Shown here in pieces: positions 1-14,700 of a DNA stretch of 64,000 nucleotides (position 1 is its first letter; each line of letters starts with the position of its first letter). The DNA lies in contig JASFXZ010000037.1 of the NCBI GenBank assembly GCA_032209605.1, forward strand, positions 2,790,001 to 2,854,000, given 5' to 3'. A program made the position numbers and the translations under genes. The stretch is from Mactromeris polynyma (Eukaryota; Mollusca; Bivalvia; Venerida; Mactridae). The notes under the pieces were generated by a model. That model worked only from the letters and a program-made list of their open reading frames with translations. It was not told where the DNA came from and did no database searches.

Positions 1-460
1 TGAGTTTATGTAACAGTAATGAGTTCTTAGTCATTTATAAATACGTTTGAATGCGTCGATTCTGATTTGAGAAGTGGTCTACTGGTTAGCTTTCACAGAG
101 AAAGTATGCCAAAGTTAATTACATTTTTTTCATTTATGTTACGTTTAAATCTTCTGTAAGCCAAAATGATATACCACAGTCTATGTCAACTGATAGAAGA
201 AAAGGTTTGGAACCAGAAAGTACTTATGATTATAACAAATATAACCACAGCTTTAGATAAATCAACTGATATCAAATTTCTTCCCACACGAACTTTCACA
301 TTGCTGAGGTTGATAGTTTATTTAGACAGACCGGTAGAATATAATTTCTAATTAACTGATATAGACTCGACGTGTTAATGGATGTCAAGTGTAAATCTAA
401 GTACTTACTTCCATCACGTGGACTTGACAATGATAAAACTTACTTATGGTCATAATTCAA

Positions 461-730
461 ACAAGAAATATCTTTAAAAAAGATGAACGGCGTAGATAGA
501 ATAATGACTAAAGAATCGCGCTATGTCGGAACTCTGATTTGGCGAGAGGGGAACGCTACGGGAAAGTGAATTATCTTTTCGAGACACCCCGTTTGGTGCC
601 CCTCAACTTAAAATATGAACCATTCAAATCGTCTAAATTGTTGCATATTTAAACAACGCGCTTCATATAGGACATTTGATAGGTCTAAAATGTAGGTAAA
701 AACAATATTATACAGCTATAAATCTACTAA
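461..730 (+). repeat. Dispersed repeat fragment (AACAAGAAATATCTTTAAAA family)
   Basis: The start (ATCTTTAAAAAAGATGAACG) recurs at 30548, 38756 and 40918. The later part with AATGTAGGTAAAA and TTATACAGC recurs near 30960-31025. It has no ORF; the family is unknown. Confidence 0.6.
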
Positions 731-1248
731 GAGCTGCATCTATATCGGATAATTATTTACTTTCTACTAAAGGCAGACATTTCAAGTCTTTTTCCAAAAA
801 AGTACTACTTCTCACTTAATATTTGAACATTTTCATATACATTCATTTGTAATGGATAGGGTATTTGTGTGTTGAAAAGGATTGCTAATAATGACTCAAC
901 GCTTTATTCAATGCAATAATTTAGTCAGTATTTAATAATTTACCAGAAAATTTAAACATTAATAAACGAGCAGTTTTAAATATCTTTGACATAACATGGA
1001 CAAGCGTAACAACAGAAGTACGTATAATGTCTTCTACATGACTTAATGGACGGATTCTGTGTGGGACGGAAAGTGGACGGATATTATCACAATATTAATC
1101 ACATATGCTAGAAAAAATTGCAAAACAAAAAGTGTTAAGTGCCGCGAAGTTTAGAAACATTTCAATATCAACTTAATGTGAATAACGTTACAAGATTTGT
1201 TGAGGTTTTGCAAGATTAAAACAACCAATCAAATGAAAGCAAGATATA

Positions 1249-1408
1249 TTCTAAGATGTGCCAGTCATACCCGAGTGTGTACAGAGAGTTCTAAGATGTG
1301 CCAGTCATACCCGAGTGTGTACAGAGAGTTCTAAGATGTGCCAGTCATACCCGAGTGTGTACAGAGAGTTCTAAGATGTGCCAGTCATACCCGAGTGTGT
1401 ACAGAGAG
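1249..1408 (+). repeat. 40-bp tandem repeat, 4 copies
   Basis: The unit begins TTCTAAGATGTGCCAGTCAT; the four copies are identical by eye. The unit is not a multiple of three, and the small ORF running out of it (1298-1573) is not a gene. Confidence 0.95.
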
Positions 1409-1746
1409 TATTACAAGATATTCTTAGGACATTATACAATGTACCTAATCGTCAAAATACAAGAGAATATAAAATTCATGAACTATTCTAAATGGACTCG
1501 AAATGCGTTGTTTTTGAAACGAAGACCGGACACAATGTCATGGATCCATCAATTATCGACTGAAAAAAGATAATTTATGATATAACAAAAAATAGTGATA
1601 GCGAGATAATATTGATGTTACACTAGTGCTCGTTACATATTAGTGTAATCCAGTGATACTTTTAATAATGGATCAGTCCTCATCATTCTGCTATCTTAAG
1701 TCATGTTTCATAATAGTTCATCAATTGGTCGATCGACATATTTTGA

Positions 1747-2798
1747 TTACTTGACCCCTATTAGTTTCTTAAACTTTCTCCATATGAAGTCAACCATTTC
1801 ATATTCATTCTCAGCATGCTGCGTCTGTTCTTTAACAGTGGTGAAAGCATCAGCGATGATAGTTAAGAATATACTCATCAGACCGACATAGATGACCATG
1901 ATGAATGTGAAGAAGAAGACGGGACCAAGGAATGCATGAGCGTCAGTCATAGCGTGGAAATCAAACGCGCCAAGAGTGAACGCAAATACCGATTCCGCCG
2001 AGGTAACGAAGCCATTGTAGCCGCCCATGTATTTTCCAAACAGCAAGTACGCCGTTAGGACGAACGCCAGGAAATACAGAAGAAAGGCAATTGAGAAAAC
2101 TTTCAAGTCCTTTGTGGCAAGTTTGACCGTATCACCAAGCATATTCATCTTCTTGTTGAATTGGAGAAGTTTGAGGAACTGGATAGACGCTAAGAACACC
2201 ACAATGGCTGTCATGTATCCGTAGAACTCGTCATACATAGCTAGAGACTGGAAATTGATAAACTCCGCTAAAAATACAATAAAACATTCATGTTAATATT
2301 ACCCCATACCATATTTAAAAAAATAAAAATTAACAACACTTTTTTCTGGAAACACTCTAAGTTTTACTTAATTTCAAAAATATCCACCTCCAATCAAACA
2401 TGGATGAAAAACATGAGATTTTGATTTTTTGGAAAAACCACGTTTTAGAATTGGAAATAATCCGGTATTGTCAGATGACTGTAGAAAAAACATTGATTTA
2501 TAAGAAAGTGCTCTTATTATAGTCCACATAATAACTTACGTTGCGACTGCTTTTTCAGGTAATGGAAGGCAACTTCTGTCAACATATGTTTGAATATATA
2601 CATAGCTATGCAAGCCACGGCAAAGCACAACATTGCAAATTCCAGAATGTCCCAGAAAGTCTTGAAGTATTTGCACTTTTCCTTCCTGACTTTTTTGACA
2701 CTTCGAACGAAGAAGAATATAGTAAAGCAACAATAGAGAACTTCAAAGAAGATGACGACGATAGCGAACCCTCCAACATAACTTTGTAGGCGGAATAT
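1747..2798 (-). CDS. Polycystin exons 29-30: channel domain, TM7-TM11
   Basis: Exon 29 (2540-2798) encodes TM7 (YVGGFAIVVIFFEVLY) and TM8 (DILEFAMLCFAVACIAMYIF). Exon 30 (1747-2267) encodes TM9, the amphipathic FLKLLQFNKKMNML linker, TM10 (FSIAFLLYFLAFVLTAYLLF), a pore-helix region FAFTLGAFDFHAM, TM11 (FTFIMVIYVGLMSIFLTII) and a short tail ending KLIGVK-stop. The filter region reads LGA-F where PKD2 channels have LGD, as expected of a PKD1-side subunit rather than a homomeric cation channel; that functional reading is inference. There is no long C-terminal coiled-coil tail. Confidence 0.93.
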
Positions 2799-5700
2799 CT
2801 GTGTAATAGAAAATGAAATTGATATTATCAGCCTATCGCAATTTAAGCTACAACAAGTTTAATTCTTCGGCACGTAGGAAAACAAGAAATTACAGAGAAG
2901 AGAATGCCACATTCACAAATTGAAACTTCCATTGACAGATCAAGACAACAGAAAAGAGGGAAGCACACGCTAGGAGGCATAAAAGCAAGCCTTCTGAATT
3001 ATAAGGACTTGGAATTTAAGCCAAACATGCTTTAGAAAAATAGGACCAAAATATTCGTAGCATTTAGGATCAGAAAGGTACTAGCATCAACAGCTGTTAT
3101 TCAAATAAAGTTTAATTCAACAATTCAGGAAGTTTATCATAAAAAATAACTTCAGTAAAACAAATATTTAGGATAGTATAAGGTACATGCCTTGAACTCG
3201 CTTCTACCAACAGTGCTTCCATAAGATGGGAATTCTGTCACCAAAACAGCTGAGGCAAATAAGTTGGAATTAGGATTGTAAACAGTGAACTCCAAAATCA
3301 CTGCTCGAGTTCTCAGGTCAAACCAATCTTCTTCTCGCAGTCGTGTGAGATTTCGCTTTGTTCTTCGATAACTTCTCTCAAAATTGACAACATAGCCGCC
3401 ACCCTTGTATGTCTGTAGTGTAGCCACGTACGGCGCGCTCTTCAGTCTGAAATACACGTAAGGAATGAACAAAATGTATACATAACATTTCTACAATATA
3501 TTAACTTAGCGTTGGTTCCGAAATTTAATTTAAGAAAGCTTTTTTTGCTACCCAGACATTTCAAGTTGTATTTCGGAGAATATTCAGCTAGGGCGAATGT
3601 GTTTGATCTTCTAGTTGCAAGATTTACAATGTTTTTAATAACTTGAAATTAACACTAAAGGTCATTTAGATGATTTATGATAATTTCTAACGTGAATACT
3701 TACTATGGTTTTAAACATAAACAATACGATTATGACATTAACTATTTGACAACTGACGTCGTTTTCGGTGTAGTTGTACACCAATGTAGTGTTAGCGATC
3801 TCGAAAGACGTCCTACAGTGAAACAAAATATACAATCATAAAAGTTTAAACCAGTTACCTAACAGAGTTTTGGTAAACAAATGGGTCATCTCTACGCTTG
3901 TCTAATATTGTCCTGTTTTCATGGCTTGTTTCTTCCCAGCGTGGTAGATAAGCTTTTGTGTCATCGTCAAGCCAGTTGTAATCATTCCGGCAATGGTCAA
4001 TCACCGGTCTCATTGTAGACATAATCTTACATGAATCTGAAATTGAAATTAAATCACCAAAGGTCTGTGTACCAATTTAACTTAAACGACTGTGTATTTT
4101 AGAATTTCATGTATTCATAGTTCACATATATTCCATTGCAAGGAATATTAGAAGACAGTTAAAACTGCACGTTAAACAGTACTAGGTATTTATTCGCAGT
4201 AGAATTAGGGCAACTGTCAAACTAATGTGTGTCACATGCCTTACCGAGGTTCAAACGTATCTGTAACTTATCTTAACAGCCTTTCACTATTCTATTACGT
4301 TGCATGTCAATAGTTGCATTACCCAATTGTTGTAAACGAGTGTCATAGCATTCTTTATGAAATCAACTACAAAATGGATTTTCACTATTCCATACAATAG
4401 TGGATCACCGCACGAAAAATCTTCCATTTTGGAAACCACCAAAGATAGCATGTTATGTTGCGATATATAGTTGTTTACCTTCTTTTATTCTAAACTGTCT
4501 CATTCTAGCAATTCCCATGCGTCTGGATTGAAAGTCTGTCAAACAACGTTTATCCCACCATTTCACAAGACCTGTACCGTTGTGAAATTGGGCTGCATAC
4601 AATGTTGGTAGGAAAAATTTATCTAACCAAACCCAGTAGTCCAAAACAGTTGAAATCTACAATAAATGCCATTGCAGAGAGATGAAATACATTTTAGGAG
4701 GAGCTATGGCCCCTTTTTACTTAGAAATTGGTTTCCATTAATATCGCTTAAAAATTAGTTGGCCTCATAAAAAACCAAAGCATTTGCATATTTTGAAAAG
4801 CCCGTAGCGGGGACAGCCGTGTCTAATGGACTTATCTAGTTGTTGTATTTGTTGTATTTTAAGAAATTGTCATCGCTTAATAAATGTACGACAAGCAGTT
4901 AGGCATAATGATATATATCATTGAAAAACCTATTGTGCATTGGTTGGCGACTAATGACTCGGAATAGGAGTCTTATGTTACTAACGATAATCGACCACAG
5001 AAAAATTATCACTCAACTGTTATTACCATTAAAATATCCCTAGAAACAAATCAAACTACTCTTTAACATTTTCTACAAAGACGCATACTTACACTGTGGA
5101 ATTTTCCAAGGAACATGTTCTTCATATTTTCAGTGTAGTAGTATGATTGTAGATCTCTCTGTTGATAGGACAAGAAGAATAGAATGAGAACAAAGAAGCC
5201 GTAAACCATGATCTCCTTCAATATCGCCTCCATTTTCATCTCTCTCATTCTGGCTTGACGTTGTTTTTCTAACTTCTCCGTATCAGGTGGTACTAATGTT
5301 TCGTTAGCATTGCGACGTCGTTTTGCGATCTCTGAAATAGAACATTATAACCTGGTGTAAATATATGGATGTATTCTGACTTTTGTCCGACCTTCGCTGT
5401 TATAGTATCATTGAATCAATGCTAATTATGTATTATACAGGCTGTCCATTACTTTGGCTTTGAAGTACACTTGTGAAGTATTTGTATGTACCATGTGGGT
5501 TATCAGTTTAATCATGAGTGTTAGATGAGCATTATATTGTTGGTGGTCTTCAAATTCCGACAAGGGTTTACTACGCTATCAATCACTACAATAACGAAAG
5601 CCAACTTGACCGCTGTGGGGCAAGACGTCTGTGCCGAAGAAGTAATTTAACTTGCCTTTGGTAGGGTCGGTTCTTTTACTCAAACACCGGCCCCTTTCTG

Positions 5701-8700
5701 TAATAGCGCCAGTAATCACACCCATGTGTTCTTTACAAAGCTTGGACAGCTTTTTTGGACCTAAAATGCGTTCGACATTAAACAAAGCAAAACAAACAGA
5801 AACAAAACAAACCATCAATAGCAGACGCTCCTTTCGCTGAAACTTCATCATCATATTTAGCAATTGCATTTCTTAATTCATCAGTACAATCGCCGTCTTC
5901 GTCGAGATCAGGTTTCTTCAACACACAGGCAATAAATGCAACCAGACACAGGACCTACCCAATGTAAATTTGCATAAAATGTGAATTGAAGAACACTATA
6001 CAACAAATATACAGGCATTTAAAGTATAATTACACACTGCAACCTTGATTTTACAGGACTTTATCAAAACGATTAATTAAATAGATAATAAATAACGCTT
6101 ATAGTCGGTATTGGAAATTGCGTACTTCGGGAAATGATAAAATATTCTGCCACACGAACCTGCAATGCGGAGACATGTTTTAATAAATCTAAGTATGAAT
6201 ACCAAATACACCAAATGCATGTAAAGCTAAAAGAATGTATTCCACAGGATATCACGCGAGTCCGAGTAATAATGATAAGTAATTGTTACTTAGGTATACA
6301 TTATACAAACCTTAATTGGTTGGACAACTATTACCGACTGGAAGAAAGACATCACAAAAGTGATTAACCATTCATTGGCTTTATCTTTTCCCCACTCCAT
6401 ACTGTAGAGAATCGTGAAGAAAGCTGGCGTTATTATGCTGAAGAAACATACTGAAAAAGAAAAACGCGATCAAATTTTCGAAAAAAAGAGAGTTTTATTT
6501 TACATTAAATGAATGTTTCATTCTCAAGTATAACACTTATGCTAAGAGACAATCATTTAACTGCCTGTTCGCGCAGTTTATGTTCCCAAGAAAACAATTC
6601 ACAATCATGTTCCAATTGTCGAATAATGCATGTTATTTGAATAAATATTTGTATGGTTGCGCATCTGAAATAAATAAACTGACATTACAACGTATACATG
6701 TAACCAAATAATCAAACACACAGAAATTATTACAACTTAAGTTCCAGTCGTTTTAAAGCTTACACATATATTCAATATAACCAGCAAAAATACCACTTCA
6801 AGATAGAAAATGCCAGTTATGCAATGTAATCGAAGATGAATTTCATTTTTTGTTTGAATGTCCATTGTACCATGGAATTCGTAAACAATATATAAAACAT
6901 TATAACAGAAAAAAATACAATATACCAAAAGTTGTTGAATTATTTAGCTCAGAAAATAAGACTATTGTTAAAAATCTGTCATTGTTTATCCATAAAGCTT
7001 TTAACCTAAGAAATAAGTTGTTTTAGAAATAAGTAATTCAATTGTATTTTCTCCTTACTATTCTATTATTTTTCAAATTGTAGCAATGAAAATGTAATAG
7101 GTGCTATATTAAGATTTATATTATGTTAATCAATCATACTATTGCAAGTCAAATGACCATTGACCAATGTATAATATTTTATTCTTTTTGTATATATATT
7201 TGCAATGTTTATGTGAAATTATGGGCAGTAAGCCTAATACTTCTGAATAAACCATATATAACGTCGGTTGAAGAGCGTTAGGTGTCATTCAATTATAAAA
7301 TCATTCTTCTCGTCCCCATACACATCAATCTTTAAAAACTGAAAATCGACTGGTCTCTTTTTATCGAACTAATGATAGATTAACAAAGATGGTTTTGAAT
7401 TGAACAACTCACAGATCCAAGCAATGTAACTGAACCATGCTGGAAACATGTAGGGCTTCTTCTTTTTCTTCTGTGCATTTTTCTTAGCGTCAGGATCCCC
7501 GGCTATGGTAGGTACAGGTGCTTCATCAAGTTCTTCTTCTTCTTCTGCAGCTCCATACTTAGATTTGTTGCTGCCTTTCACTAATTCCTGAATACTTTCC
7601 TTGAATTTCTGGAATCTATTGTAAATAACAACGCTTTCCTTTATTTTCTTTTAATCGAAGCTTGGATCTGAGCTAATTAAAAAACATTTCTGAAACCTTT
7701 GATATTACACTTGTCAGTTTAGGTATCAACACGTGTTCTTGCATACTTAAAATCCGACATGCGATATTTAATTATAGAGCATGATTGTGTATTTTAGAGC
7801 TAAAAGTCATTGCAACTCTCGGCAAATGGCTATCGGACACCTTCACCTGTCCGGGACAAGTGTCAAAATTCCTGGAGCTCTAGCAAGAAAGCGTATTCTT
7901 CATTTAATCCAGCAACATAATAACATTTTAGTACAACTTTATGAGCATAAATTAAAATGGAAATACGCGTATACATGTATTTCAATAGTTTTACGTTCTC
8001 TCTTTGAAAAAGAAATTATGTTCAAATCTTTTATTATTTTTTTCATACTTAGATGTCTTGGGTTCTGACGTGCTCCACATGCTGGCTCTGGAATTGGTTC
8101 CTAAATTCTTCCATTTACCACGTTTCGGCTGACGAAGGTTCGACTGCATTACCGTATTCTTCTTCTTCTTTGTCCTCCGGAACAACGTGATCAGCAGGAA
8201 ACTTGGCGGAAATACGATCACTGTACTCATCAAACTTATGAATACCTGAACATATACAATAAGAGCGTCAACAATAATATAAATGTTCGTATGTAAAATT
8301 GCTGATTTATCCTTGAAAAGGGCTGAAAAAACCCTAAGATATATTATAGATATTATCTTATGCACCAGAAATTGATTATATTTTACCGTATGGTCGTGCA
8401 TGAAGTATGACAAGAAAAGTCCAAAACACGAAGACAAACTAAGAGTACGTGTATAATAAACAAACATATTGGTAATCAAATTTAGATCCTGAGAATATAA
8501 ACATTATATTCGATAAATCCAAGCACTAATAACCTTTAAACCAACACCATGAGGTTCATATTGGCCCAAACTCGACTCTTATAATGTATGCGAGAAGAAT
8601 GAACACTAAACGATAGAGTCGTGCGTATGTTCTATAATTCACCTGCTGTAGAGTAAACTGTATCGGACCAATCTTCAGAGCGACTACATTCGTCGTGTCC

Positions 8701-11700
8701 TTCTTATCACCGTCAGATTTGAACCACATCGCGTTGGTTATCATGGTCAAGAAGAGCAAGGACATGCAGCAGGAAATTCTCTGTACACGAGTGAAGGAAC
8801 TCCGAGTTGGACGACTGAACACAGACAGCCATAGATGATCGCTCGTCAACTTCTTGCGTACTGACGAGGAAAATAGTTGTTTGAAAGCAACAAGATCTTC
8901 TATTCCAGCCACAGGTAAAATACGATCAACCATACCATCGTCTTCCTCACAGGCTAACCATCGATTGCATAGGAAGAAATACCTGAACAGACACACAATG
9001 ACAGTGATTAAACTTCAAACAAAGCTCCACCTGCGTATACCTCAAAGGAAAGTGACATTATGTCGAAGAAATAATTATGATGTTGGCATAAATGGATCAT
9101 GTATTTTAGTAACAAAAATGATAACTCGATTCTGCTGTTGCGTACAATTCATAAGTAAAATAAGAGGAAGAAATGTAATTCACGATACAACAGAAGCTTC
9201 AGACATATTGATATTCAAAATTGCACTTCACCTTTCTCCAGTCTGTAAGTCAGTCATTTCTATTTGTTCAAGGTACCAAGAGCGCCATTTGTCTTCACCT
9301 AAATTATCATGCCATATTCTGCAGAAACTGATAGGTCCGAGTTTGCTTTCAACGCTAACAATGTAATTCATGATACTGCTTTGACCATGAGTCTAAAGAG
9401 TAGACGATATAATGGTTAGCACGTGCAAATATTAAAACCAGTGATGATCAATAAGATTGTAATTATTCGATATTTCGCTTTATCGCCTTTTATTTGACGT
9501 TTGGGTTTTATTCATGAAACTAATACTTACGCAAACTGTAAAAAATAAACTAAATGTGTATGGCATGAATCGTATAAATGATAGATCCAAATGTTCTTGA
9601 ACAAAGTAACAGAATAAGTATCACAAGAAATTGTGTACACACTTTTTTGTAAAAATAATTCACGATAGTGTTGATATTATCTGTTTAAGTTCATTTTATG
9701 ATTTTGTCTGTCATACCATTCTGGCATGCCGGTGCCAAACTGAATAAAATAATATTTTTCCTTAATTTTAAAAATCTCATTGACTAATTATATCACACCT
9801 GCCGTTTGCCGTCATACATGCGTCTCACACCCGTATCTCTAACTTCTCCGGATATGATGAAACTTATGTTAGATTTTGTGCCTGAGTTTTTCTTGGTACC
9901 CGTGGAAACCGACAGTTGGTAGTGGTATGTATCTGTAGGTAAGTTATCCTCTAATGGTGACGCTCCCCACTGTAAAACGACATATTACTAAATGTCTATA
10001 TAGTGGAATACATGTAGTAGCAATATTCATTTGTTATCATATTGAAGTATTTGGATAAGTTTGGTACAATTTAACAATATTTCATCAAACTTATACATTC
10101 AAAAACCGAAAAGATAAATTCTTTACAAAAATACTGTCTAAGATAAAGCATAGTACACAACGCGTGATGACTTATTTTCAGATTCATGAATCCAAAGACT
10201 AAATGACATTCGGTGCATTTATAAGCTTTCAATTGTGTACACTGAGTTTTTTTTTTAATTCGCTCCTTCTGAATTAATTTACGACTTTACCTTGACTTTA
10301 TCTTTCTTGTCCATATACCTCGCCCAAATCAGACCTATCACGTACAAGCCAAGCAATGAGATGATCACACTGAACACGGCAGCATTTTCATTCAAATCTT
10401 TAAACTTTGCCCAGACGTTGTTAAAATCGATCGTGTTTGGTGGTACAACCATTTCACCACCAAATGATGTCAAGTGAGTACACAGACATTGTGTGGCATT
10501 GTATGTTGTAAGATTTCCAACCTGTGAAAGTTACGAAATTGTCAGAACATTTAAGTATAAGGGTACATTAACATACTTCGGCTAACGCGCGCTCATCAAA
10601 GAAAAATAAGATGCAGACTTCACAAATCGGATCTTCAATAGCTAATTTAAGACAAAATAAAATTGAGGAGGCACGAACAGAGGAATGTAAAAACCCAATG
10701 ACACACGGACCAGGCGGTTCATGAAAGGAGGGAACACACAACAGGACAGAAAGCAGGAGGTTCATACAAGGAGGAGCACAAAACAGGACAGAAAGTAGGA
10801 GGTTCATGAAAGGAGGGAACACAAAACAGGACAGAAAGCAGGAGGTTCATGAAAGGAGGGAACACAAAACAGGACAGAAAGCAGGAGGTTCGTGAAAGGA
10901 GTGAACACACAACAGGACAGAAAGCAGGAGGTTCATGAAAGGAGGGAACACAACACAGGACAGAAAGCAGGAGGTTCATGAAAGGAGGGAACACAAAACA
11001 GGACAGAAAGCAGGAGGTTCATGAAAGGAGGGAACACAAAACAGGACAGAAAGCAGGAGGTTCATTGCAAGGTGGGAACACACAACAGGACAGAAAGCAG
11101 GAGGTTCATGCAAGGAGGGAACACAACACATGACAGAAGGCAGGAGGTTCATGAAAGGAGGGAACACAAAACAGGACAGAAAGCAGGAGGTTCATGCAAG
11201 GAGGGAACACACAACAGGACAGAAAGCAGGAGGTTCGTGAAAGGAGGGAACACACAACAGGACAGAAAGCAGGAGGTTCGTGAAAGGAGGGAACACACAA
11301 CAGGACAGAAAGCAGGAGGTTCATGAAAGGAGGGAACACAAAACAGGACAGAAAGCAGGAGGTTCGTGAAAGGAGGGAACACAAAACAGGACAGAAAGCA
11401 GGAGGTTCATGAAAGGAGGGAACACAAAACAGGACAGAAAGCAGGAGGTTCATGAAAGGAGGGAACACAAAACAGGACAGAAAGCAGGAGGTTCATGAAA
11501 GGAGGGAACACAAAACAGGACAGAAAGGACCAAGACATGTAAAATGAACAACACCAGATCAAAACTGAACTCAAAAGTATGAATATTGAACAACATAGGA
11601 ATGACGTCACTAAAACAATAAAATGTTTTTTTCGTCATTTACTATTCGAAACAAATAACATTCCAAACAAAGATAGTATGATCATTAATAATACATTTGT

Positions 11701-14700
11701 AAGTTGTATTATCTGTATGTCAATGAAAGCTGCGATATATGGCACTACATCGTGTATTTTCAATATTAAGTACTATTATAGATATGTATATAGAACAACA
11801 CTGATGTATGAAAAAATGAAAACTTACAACACATCCGTCAGAGTCCCATGTTTCATTTTCGTGATTCCAGAAGCGACAACCACCTAGAAACATCTGCCAA
11901 GTATAATTGAAGATTGCTTCATCTTGTTGTAGATCAAACACGGCCGCTGAAAGGATGGACAGTGTAATCAAACATACATCAAAATGAAGGTTTGTGTTTA
12001 ATTACAATTACGTATTACTTCGCTCATATATTTTACGACGGCTGAGCATAACGTATTTCAAAATGATGTTTTCAATATTTGCGACATTTGTGTTTTGATT
12101 GATATAAAAGATAATCACTTCAGTCATATTTGTTTACAATATTAAATTTATGTAACAAGACTGTATGATATAATTTACAGTGAGGCAATATTTGATACCT
12201 ACATCGGAGTCTTACACCGACTTTGTATAATCCAGCCTGTTTCGTGAGTTCAGCGTCTGGGTAGTACGTATGACGTAATACGTCGGTCTTTTCCCAAGTC
12301 AGATTGGGTGCAATACTCTCTTCCGGAAGTGGTAAAGTCGTCATGTCAAGATAGTGTGTCTCGTTCGGACGATCTTCATACTGGGTAAGATGAATACAAC
12401 ACAATTTATACAAAGAAGAAAACAGTGTTAATCTATAAACATTGTTAGCTTTTGCACCTGTTTTCACTTTTAATGAACACTACTGATAGTTGATCGACTA
12501 AATTATCTTTGAGTGATTTATAATTGATATCATTCGGCTCCTGAGGTCTGATGTTCCTGATGTATACTCCTGCATTTTTGTCTGCATCTTTGAATTTATC
12601 TATTTCAAAGCCTTAACGGTCAGATATTTCGTGAGCAAAACAACATATGAAATATTATTGCTGACATATCACTGAATAACTCAGCCATCAACAAGAAAGA
12701 AAATATGCTATTAACCAAGAGAGACCATTAATTGAATTAAGATTCACAAAGGTTGGATCTAATTTAATATTTATTTTACAGCAAAGAAATACTAAATTAT
12801 TCACATATATGGGGCGCACAAGTATGCAGCATTGATTTTGATAATGACGATTGTATCTTAAGGTTTGGCTCGAACTGATCAGGTCTTAGGCGAAGTATGT
12901 CAGTGAATGTAAGATGCACAGTAGAGATCAGACTGCATACTAAAATCTCAGTGTCATCCTCAACCCATTTCTCTTGAATATATTAACGTGTCGCTTGTTT
13001 TGATAAACATACATTTTAATCACACCACAAGCAGACCATTGTATGATTGATTTAATAATTTTATTGCAATTAAGTTGAAAATATTTAAATGCCAAGATGA
13101 TATTTAGCTGGGAGACCGAACCTCAAGCTTTATATCCTCGCACAGTGTTATCGTTAAATCAATAGTATGTCATCAACAAAATCACACTGTTATTAAAATA
13201 GGATACTCTTCGAAACGTTTCCTGTTGTCATTCAAATATTGCAATGATTGGCAGTAAGAAGATATAATGATCTGAATATCTCATTGAATGAACATCATTT
13301 CCATAGCTTTGTAATGGCATCATATGTCAGTATAATGAGGCAGCATTCGGAACGCAACATTGAAATGTCAGACCGATGTTAAGATCATACCAAATGAAAA
13401 GTAGGCATTTTTGGGAAGTCATTATAGAATTGTTATGAAAGAACCATCGCTTCTATTTAGGAGTCCAGTACAATTTTCAAAGTCACACGATATTTCCGTT
13501 CATGTAATGAATGTCATAACGTGAATTTACTTGCTTAATGAACATTCTTTCAAGAAATGGACATGAAAGGACAAAGTTTGAATTTTATTATTTTTTCTAA
13601 ATACTCTTCACATATATATAAAAAACGTGCTGTTAGATTGACCGCGAACTGATGTATGAACTTTCAGGACCGATCCATGTCAATTTAGGTAAGTAAGTGC
13701 ACTCGTGCGTAAAGCTATAACTGCGGTTTTGATTATTTTTTCTATCAAAACACAATCGCGGTTGTTACTCTGTCAAGCTTACGGACAAACACGAACATTT
13801 CAATACATCTACTTGAAATGTAATGGTCCAAGTAATATATTTATACGTTCGAGGTAATAAAAACCGCACTATATGTCGCTACTGACCAATAGTTTACGTC
13901 TGTGTGAGAGTCTTTAATATGAAAACGTCAGTACCTGTATTTCATTATGAAAATAAAGCCAGTATACACAGATTATTTCTCATTTTATCTAAATTCGAAC
14001 TTTGGTAACAAACATTTAAAACGTCCTATATATGTACGTCCATGTATATTACCTGAATAAGAACGTCAAATAGTTCCTCGCTGTTTGCAAATTGTGGTCG
14101 TACTATGATATGTAAAGTTGTATCATTCTTTGTTACATTGATAGCATGATAATTCATTGAACTTGTCGTTGCTCCCTTTGTCCAGATCAACGTATTCAAC
14201 ATCGGCTCCTGCACCTTGTCGGGGTTTCCTGAATAATGTATATCCGTACATGTAATTATTCATAGATGCTTTGGAAGACTTGATCGTCTTACATTGGTTA
14301 AACCATTTTATGAATGTGTTATTTATATCAGATGTGTATCATTGTCACGTTTTGTTGGAGAATTCACGTACATGTACTCCAACCAGAGCAATGAATAAGT
14401 AAATGATGAAAAATTATCTCTGATATTTTCTTTCTTCATAATTATATCTAAAACGTATTTTGTTCAAGCAATACGTTAAATGCATTGGTATGTATGCGAT
14501 CTGGATAAAAATAATATGCGCATATATATTTTGATCATTTTTTCAGAACATATGATCGAAGTTGTTTAATTTTTTCTTGAGGCTTTGACAGTTATTTTTT
14601 AAAGTTGGTTAGTTGTCCACATACAATAATAATCTACAAAAAGTTACATTATTTGATATTCAAGTTACAACAAACCTGCAAGGTAGATTTCAATTGGTTC

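Larger units (their letters stand above)
1..1746. other. 3' flank of the polycystin gene
   Basis: AT-rich and without a convincing ORF. It contains a dispersed repeat fragment at about 461-730 and a 40-bp tandem repeat at 1249-1408. The polycystin 3' UTR must lie here, but I see no clear AATAAA on the minus strand near the stop. Confidence 0.5.

Noticed and set aside
8854..9366. 170-codon plus-strand ORF
   Set aside because: Runs antisense over polycystin exons 19 and 20 and their intron; a shadow frame.
10568..11638. Overlapping ORFs with 'FPPFMNLLLSVL' repeats
   Set aside because: They arise from the 43-bp minisatellite in all three minus frames; the region is an intron of the polycystin gene.
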